6,519 bases of DNA from an uncultured Atopobiaceae bacterium (GTDB taxonomy: Bacteria; Actinomycetota; Coriobacteriia; Coriobacteriales; Atopobiaceae): NCBI GenBank assembly GCA_947581665.1, contig CANPVI010000086.1, positions 1 to 6,519 on the forward strand, written 5' to 3'. This document shows, in pieces, positions 3,701 to 6,519 of the stretch. A program made the position numbers and the translations under genes. The notes beneath the pieces were generated by a model. That model had not been told where the DNA came from. It made no database searches and saw only the letters and a program-made list of their open reading frames with translations. How positions within the stretch are numbered: the first letter of the stretch is position 1; every line of letters begins with the position of its first letter.

Positions 3701-6519
3701 GACGTGATGCAGGGCGCACAGCTCAAGCTCGTGGGAACCGTTGAGTGCCTGATCGTGCTCGAGGGCTACTACGCCGAGGGCCAGAGCGCGGGCGTGCGGC
3801 TCGCGCAGAATGCCGCGAAGCTCGAGGCTTCCCACGTCATCTTCCAGAACTTCGTGAACGCGGCGGACGGCGAGGCGGGACGCGGCGGCGCCATCGGCGG
3901 GATGGTGTCGAGTGGCGGCACGACGCTCACGAACTGCACGTTCAAGAACAACAGCGCAAACGAAGGCGGCGCGTTCGCGGCACGCAGCACGAACGTGCTC
4001 ACCGACTGCGTCTTCGAGAACAACACGGCGCGCAGCCGCGGCGGCGCGGTGCGCAACTTCAGCGGCGGAATCGCCTCGTTTGACCGCTGCACCTTCGAAG
4101 GCAATAGCAGCGTCTACGGCGGCGCGTGCTCATTCGACGGCGTGACGATGATGCGCGGCTGCACGATTCAAGGCAACAGCGCCAAGTTTGGCGGCGGCAT
4201 CGATGCGAGCCTGGGTGGCCGCACGATGGGGCTCGACGACTACGAGGGGCAGCCAACGACCGTTTCGGACAACACGGCTCTCGCGGGTGATGCCCTCTAC
4301 ATCGCGAACAACGACGCGAATACGGTCTTCGTGGCGGATTCCGAGCTCAAGGGGAGCGGCAACGAGGGGCATCGTGCGGTGGAGATCGCGCAGGGCACGC
4401 TCGTGCTGAATGCGCGGATCGCCGACGTCACCGGCAGGCGCGACGTCACCTACGACAAGTACATGCCGAACTTCGCCACGGAAAGCCCGAGTTCCGTGGA
4501 GGGCACCATCGCCGAGATGGGCTCCTCGAAAGTGGTGGTCTCCCGCAACTGGGCGGCTGAGCCGCTTGAGCTTGAGGTTGCCGAGATCGGGCGCGCGCAG
4601 GCGGTGGCCGAGGTCACGGGCTTCGACGGCACCGACTTCGCCGACCACGTGCGGCTCGTGGGCACGACCGGCACGCTCAAGCTCGACTGGCGCGGAAGCG
4701 AGGACGCCGCCACCCCCGGTGTCTACGTGCGCCGCGGCGGCACGGTCACGCTCAACGCGAACGGCGGCACCGTCATGGCCGGCGACGTCGACGGCTACGT
4801 GGCGGGTGCCAGGACGTTCCTCCCCACGAACGTGAAGAGGACCGGCTACTCCTTCGTCGGTTGGTTCGACAACGAGGAGCTCGAGGGCGCCTCGGTGAAG
4901 TGCGTGCCGGAGGATGCCGAGGACGACGTCACCTACTGGGCAAAGTGGTCTGAGGGCAACTACTGGATCAACTACCGGCCCAATGGCGGGAAGCTCCCCG
5001 CGGGCTACCAGGACCACCGCTCACTCGAGGAGACGGTCACGCTCGTGGAGCCCACGCGCGAGGGCTTCGAGTTCCTCGGCTGGTACGAGAAATCGGACTT
5101 CACGGGCGATCCGCTCGCGGAGATAGCCGCGGAGACGCACGAGGGCACCGTCACGCTCTATGCGCGCTGGACGCACGGGCGCGACAAGGGCGAGGTCTTG
5201 GAGGACGTGCCCGCCACCTGCACCACCTCGGGCCACAAGCTCGTGGCCTACAAGTGCGTGGATTGCAAGGAGCCGATGGGCGCCGAAGTCGTGGAGATCC
5301 CCGCGTCGGGGCACAAGTTCGGCGACTGGAGCGAGCTCGAGACGATCGATTGCCAGACGGGCCAAGTGCGCCACCGCGAGTGCGCGACCTGCGGGTACGT
5401 GGAATACGAAGGCCTCGAGAGCGGTTCCGGGACGACGCACTCGTGGGGAGGCTGGTCTGACGTCGCCGGTCACGTGGCGGACTGCGAGCATGACGGGCTC
5501 GAGGAACGGGTCTGCGCGAATTGCGGTGTGCATGAGGAGCGCGTCAAGCCGGCGATCGGTCACACGTTTGCCGATCCCGCAACCGTCTCCACGCTGGACG
5601 CGGATGGCGAAGGCGATGGCACCGAGGACGAGCCGACCGAGCGCGTGTTTGACGCCACCTGCGAAGACGACGGAGTGCGCGAGCTCCTCGGCACCTGCAC
5701 GACCTGCGGAAAGACGGGCCTCGTGCGCGCCACGGAAGTGATCCCCAAGAAGGAGCACGACTGGGGCGAGTGGGTCCAGGTCCAAGAGGCGGACTGCGCC
5801 ACGCAGACGGGCAGCATCAGGGAGCACACCTGCGACAACTGCCACGAGACGATCGCCGAGATCACGCCCTACGAGCACACGTGGGAGGCGACTTCGCGCG
5901 TGGACGAGCCATCGACTTGCACGAGACCCGGCAGTGCCTCCATCCACTGCGAGCGGTGCGGTGCCAAGAAGGACGTGCGTGCGCTCGAGCTCGCACCGCA
6001 CAACTACTCTCATGGCGTCTGCACCGTCTGCGGCGCGGACGAACCGTCGGTGGGCCCTGGCACCGGAGGCATCACCGATCCCGGTACCGGTGGCGATCCC
6101 GATACCGGCAGCGAGACCGACCCCGGCGTCGTTCCCGGCACCGACCCCGGCACCGACCCTGGCGCCGATCCCGTCACAGACCCCGGGACAGACCCCGGCA
6201 CCGACCCTGGCGCCGATCCCGTCACAGACCCCGGCACCGACCCTGGCGCCGGCGGTGATGTCGAGGGCGATGTGCCCGGTCCTGATCCCGGCTCCGAGGG
6301 TGGTGACAAGCCCGTCGTGGACGGCCCTGGGTTCACTGGCCCAAAGACCAAGAAGTCCTCTGGCGATTCATACCAGGCGCCCGCGGCGAACGTCCTGCCC
6401 AAGACCGGCGACGAGACGCCCCTCGCGCTCTACGTGGCAATCGGCGTCGCGGTGAACGTCTATTACGATTTTTATCGACGGATATTTTTCAAGATATTCT
6501 CTGACCGTTTCGGCGCTGC
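773..6519 (+). CDS. Large LPXTG-anchored M60-like (enhancin/mucinase-type) zinc metallopeptidase, 3' end not native
   Basis: Likely a secreted protease of host glycoproteins (mucins are the usual M60 substrate), anchored to the cell wall by sortase. The frame is open for 1,915 codons to the window edge. Domains by residue: signal peptide 1-29 (cleavage ALA|DEA); CBM32/F5-8C-like beta-sandwich about 60-216; M60 N-terminal and catalytic region about 300-760, with HEWGH at 578-582 and Glu593 followed by TTNN, matching the family pattern HEXXH-X(8-28)-E; fibronectin-III-like segment about 806-888; beta-helix about 900-1240 with PMP-like repeats 1038-1143; two InlB B-repeats 1325-1466; seven CxxC modules 1483-1753; Asp/Pro/Gly-rich stretch about 1760-1865; LPKTGD 1875-1880. 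The helix after LPKTGD is broken: beyond Val1896 the residues (YYDFYRRIFF) are not a sorting tail, and the DNA reads as an antisense SpoIIP fragment. The native gene should have ended about 20 codons further on with an Arg/Lys tail. M60 and LPXTG calls are firm; flanking domain limits are approximate. Substrate is inferred. Confidence 0.9.
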   Translation, partial: MNGRKRWAFALIALALALCALGVAVPALADEAQPAGTDAAQAPSTPFETEMAPWAFASFSNEENALAAYDEAYRVDYAGSQVATTNGQYQKNAPANVADDTDAFWEPANNSNASNISITVTFEKPEKFQWVVYGSRLDAGLKGFATEFELAISQSATGEGDWETVTHGTGNATSTLSAFDACPEGTELEARRVRFTFRRSLQSYPSCRALRFYRQDPAEHVLDGLWKNYNHTELADGVTPAGVEARIAGVKDKPGYATIYEHVYKPELERVKAAAEGMLATNARLEVSNEADVDAGARSTRALVRAGDVASYARNTLKFSNNTTNRQVTGVWYPAGEVARIWVERANPDDPLPIVRWAQPYGYWASWQGGATQLVEGLNLVTVPNYKTVDYKTYDIVAGCAAYLENPYTEEQQPGLVKVYFEGGRTYPVYRLGDDITAYMAELRAHADRVRADHTAEMDVTELVSNHVMMTVQATRADEIYGAYGHDAKQALECWDTTLTRCYAFEGIQLTPGQPGYDLRNEYLNENYRVSQVWDLGWMFTAGEHIGVYTGGEAQDVLIDPLDSYGQSKIASNWGLIHEWGHSIDIPARTLQETTNNMPAYYESTFTPEFTRNAQDIERAHQMAQPDYEWGTKFNENRFNFMPFWLVESYWPGWWGRVENLYRYEPVSEANGYTGGKDQLNKTERFVLYASVAASYDLRPFYERWGLNMDAANPVFVAKDASSTFTALFEARVAAGDISQEVAGFDGPVADLPLWLLDRAEYGAVTGAGENREALHIYHGDDGQPEVLHVVPATKTVESEDGASTTSDVVNIVLQKSTDPMHLCYLVESRPKGSSDEAKWTYAGSTHGGVFTDERAEAAGGALEYRVKAIDRSLHESAYSEVKAAEDPKVVARYTVSTLVSAPDAQSYEMKTETKEFTSLGEAVESAKDESSSVTIELLGDCYAGDVKVEQTVKIAVAPEVAGPITIARSGSGPVFDVMQGAQLKLVGTVECLIVLEGYYAEGQSAGVRLAQNAAKLEASHVIFQNFVNAADGEAGRGGAIGGMVSSGGTTLTNCTFKNNSANEGGAFAARSTNVLTDCVFENNTARSRGGAVRNFSGGIASFDRCTFEGNSSVYGGACSFDGVTMMRGCTIQGNSAKFGGGIDASLGGRTMGLDDYEGQPTTVSDNTALAGDALYIANNDANTVFVADSELKGSGNEGHRAVEIAQGTLVLNARIADVTGRRDVTYDKYMPNFATESPSSVEGTIAEMGSSKVVVSRNWAAEPLELEVAEIGRAQAVAEVTGFDGTDFADHVRLVGTTGTLKLDWRGSEDAATPGVYVRRGGTVTLNANGGTVMAGDVDGYVAGARTFLPTNVKRTGYSFVGWFDNEELEGASVKCVPEDAEDDVTYWAKWSEGNYWINYRPNGGKLPAGYQDHRSLEETVTLVEPTREGFEFLGWYEKSDFTGDPLAEIAAETHEGTVTLYARWTHGRDKGEVLEDVPATCTTSGHKLVAYKCVDCKEPMGAEVVEIPASGHKFGDWSELETIDCQTGQVRHRECATCGYVEYEGLESGSGTTHSWGGWSDVAGHVADCEHDGLEERVCANCGVHEERVKPAIGHTFADPATVSTLDADGEGDGTEDEPTERVFDATCEDDGVRELLGTCTTCGKTGLVRATEVIPKKEHDWGEWVQVQEADCATQTGSIREHTCDNCHETIAEITPYEHTWEATSRVDEPSTCTRPGSASIHCERCGAKKDVRALELAPHNYSHGVCTVCGADEPSVGPGTGGITDPGTGGDPDTGSETDPGVVPGTDPGTDPGADPVTDPGTDPGTDPGADPVTDPGTDPGAGGDVEGDVPGPDPGSEGGDKPVVDGPGFTGPKTKKSSGDSYQAPAANVLPKTGDETPLALYVAIGVAVNVYYDFYRRIFFKIFSDRFGA
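3884..4201 (+). repeat. PMP-like GGA(I/F/V/C) and FxxN beta-helix repeats in the surface protein
   Basis: GGA or GGG motifs recur at residues 1038, 1065, 1090, 1116 and 1140, spacing 24-27 residues. Between them are the matching rungs NCTFKNNSA, DCVFENNTA, RCTFEGNSS and GCTIQGNSA. This is the pattern of chlamydial polymorphic outer membrane protein repeats, which form right-handed parallel beta-helices and also occur in Gram-positive surface proteins. One Cys sits at the same position in each rung (1055, 1079, 1106, 1130), which could give a ladder of stacked cysteines. Confidence 0.8.
4745..5170 (+). repeat. Two InlB B-repeat (Listeria-Bacteroides repeat) modules
   Basis: Residues 1325-1392 run from VTLNANGG through GYSFVGWF to YWAKW. 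Residues 1396-1466 run from YWINYRPNGG through GFEFLGWY to LYARW. The N-x-N/P-GG start, the G-[YF]-x-F-x-GW centre and the Ala-Lys/Arg-Trp end are the signature of this small surface-protein module, usually a spacer or adhesive stalk. The copies are diverged at DNA level, so it is an old duplication. Confidence 0.85.
5219..6031 (+). repeat. Array of seven extracellular CxxC modules
   Basis: CxxC pairs begin at residues 1495, 1537, 1581, 1642, 1687, 1726 and 1750. In the first six a single Cys precedes the pair by exactly 9 or 11 intervening residues (for example C1483 to C1495). Typical unit: aromatic start such as HSWGGW or HDWGEW, lone Cys, Gly, basic residues, CxxCG, then an acidic strand ending near IPxxGH. 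The seventh copy (CTVCG at 1750-1754) lacks the lone Cys. The fourth carries an acidic insert (residues about 1604-1630). These resemble zinc-ribbon-like or disulfide-bonded stalk modules of gut bacterial surface proteins; metal binding is not shown. Confidence 0.75.
6143..6250 (+). repeat. Tandem DNA repeat encoding the Asp/Pro/Gly/Thr-rich wall-spanning stretch
   Basis: A 44-bp sequence at 6143-6186 recurs identically at 6191-6234, giving a 48-bp period (16 codons, units such as GTDPGADPVTDPGTDP). The first 24 bases recur a third time at 6227-6250. The period is a multiple of three, so copy-number changes would keep the frame. The stretch lies between the CxxC array and LPKTG, where Pro/Gly-rich wall-spanning regions are normal. 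Confidence 0.85.
6395..6460 (+). other. Sortase sorting signal LPKTGD with truncated membrane helix
   Basis: LPKTGD (residues 1875-1880) is followed by ETPLALYVAIGVAVNV, the start of the hydrophobic helix. Sortase A would cut between Thr1878 and Gly1879 and join the protein to peptidoglycan. Only about 13 hydrophobic residues remain before the frame turns into YYDFYRR. The rest of the helix, the Arg/Lys tail and the stop codon are absent from the window. Confidence 0.88.
6443..6519 (-). pseudogene. Internal fragment resembling stage II sporulation protein P (SpoIIP)
   Basis: On the minus strand, codons from 6517 down to 6443 read 25 residues without a stop, including ETVREYLEKYPSIK and IVIDVHRDA. 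This matches the conserved core of SpoIIP, the engulfment amidase/endopeptidase of endospore formers, where a Val-x-Asp-x-His-Arg-Asp motif follows a helix ending KYPSI. After HRDA the reading becomes DCHVERE, which is no longer SpoIIP and is simply antisense of the sorting signal. Base composition changes too: only 10 of 40 bases at 6461-6500 are G/C. Both gene ends are missing. It is probably foreign to this genome. Identification rests on 25 residues recognised by eye. Confidence 0.6.

Noticed and set aside
740..3835. A 1,031-codon open frame on the minus strand opposite the M60 gene, with two more at 4130-5017 and 5021-6013.
   Set aside because: All three are in codon-aligned antisense register with the surface gene. 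In that register a stop appears only where the sense strand uses TTA, CTA or TCA, which this G/C-biased gene almost never does; the ends at 4130 and 5021 coincide with sense TCA codons. The translations are Arg/His/Leu/Val-rich with no recognisable domain.
798..6455. Many shorter plus-strand open frames in the other two registers, such as 798-1487, 931-1530 and 5160-5741.
   Set aside because: They are Arg/Ala/Pro/Ser-rich shadows of the long G/C-rich gene, with no ribosome sites or domain signals.
6461..6519. The A/T-rich end as a terminal inverted repeat or edge of an insertion sequence.
   Set aside because: No inverted or direct repeat partner is seen elsewhere in the window, and the minus-strand reading as SpoIIP explains the segment better.

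Overview
The window looks like a metagenome-derived piece of a high-GC, Gram-positive gut actinobacterium, most likely a member of the Coriobacteriia. The support is the strong G/C preference at third codon positions, the style of TadA, a sortase signal (LPKTGD), and a mucin-protease-type surface protein. The assignment is an inference, because no taxonomic marker gene is fully present.

Layout. Positions 1-56 (minus strand) hold the 5' two thirds of a tRNA-Ser(UGA), cut by the window edge inside its variable arm. Divergently, 108-575 (plus) encodes TadA, the adenosine deaminase that makes inosine at the wobble base of tRNA. Positions 576-772 are a gap with a good sigma-70-type promoter (TAGACA, 16 bp, TACAAT) and a G/C-rich leader with inverted repeats. 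From 773 to the window end a single reading frame encodes a very large secreted, cell-wall-anchored protein of about 1,900 residues. In order it has a signal peptide, a CBM32/F5-8C-like domain, an M60-like (enhancin/mucinase) zinc peptidase with HEWGH and a downstream Glu, a fibronectin-III-like segment, a beta-helix with chlamydial-PMP-like repeats, two InlB-type B-repeats, an array of seven CxxC modules, an Asp/Pro/Gly-rich wall-spanning stretch, and LPKTGD with the start of the sorting helix.

The most notable observation is at the right edge. In the middle of the sorting-signal helix the sequence suddenly becomes A/T-rich. Read on the minus strand, 6517-6443 gives 25 codons that look like the conserved part of the sporulation protein SpoIIP (contains KYPSIKIVIDVHRD). 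A coriobacterial cell-wall protein therefore runs head-on into a fragment of a Firmicutes endospore gene through at most about 18 shared bases. A chimeric assembly join is the simplest reading, and the true C-terminus of the surface protein is then missing.

Functionally the two parts are independent. The tRNA and TadA are translation housekeeping genes. The large protein is probably a host-glycoprotein-targeting surface protease with its own promoter. No mobile element, CRISPR array or phage gene is visible.
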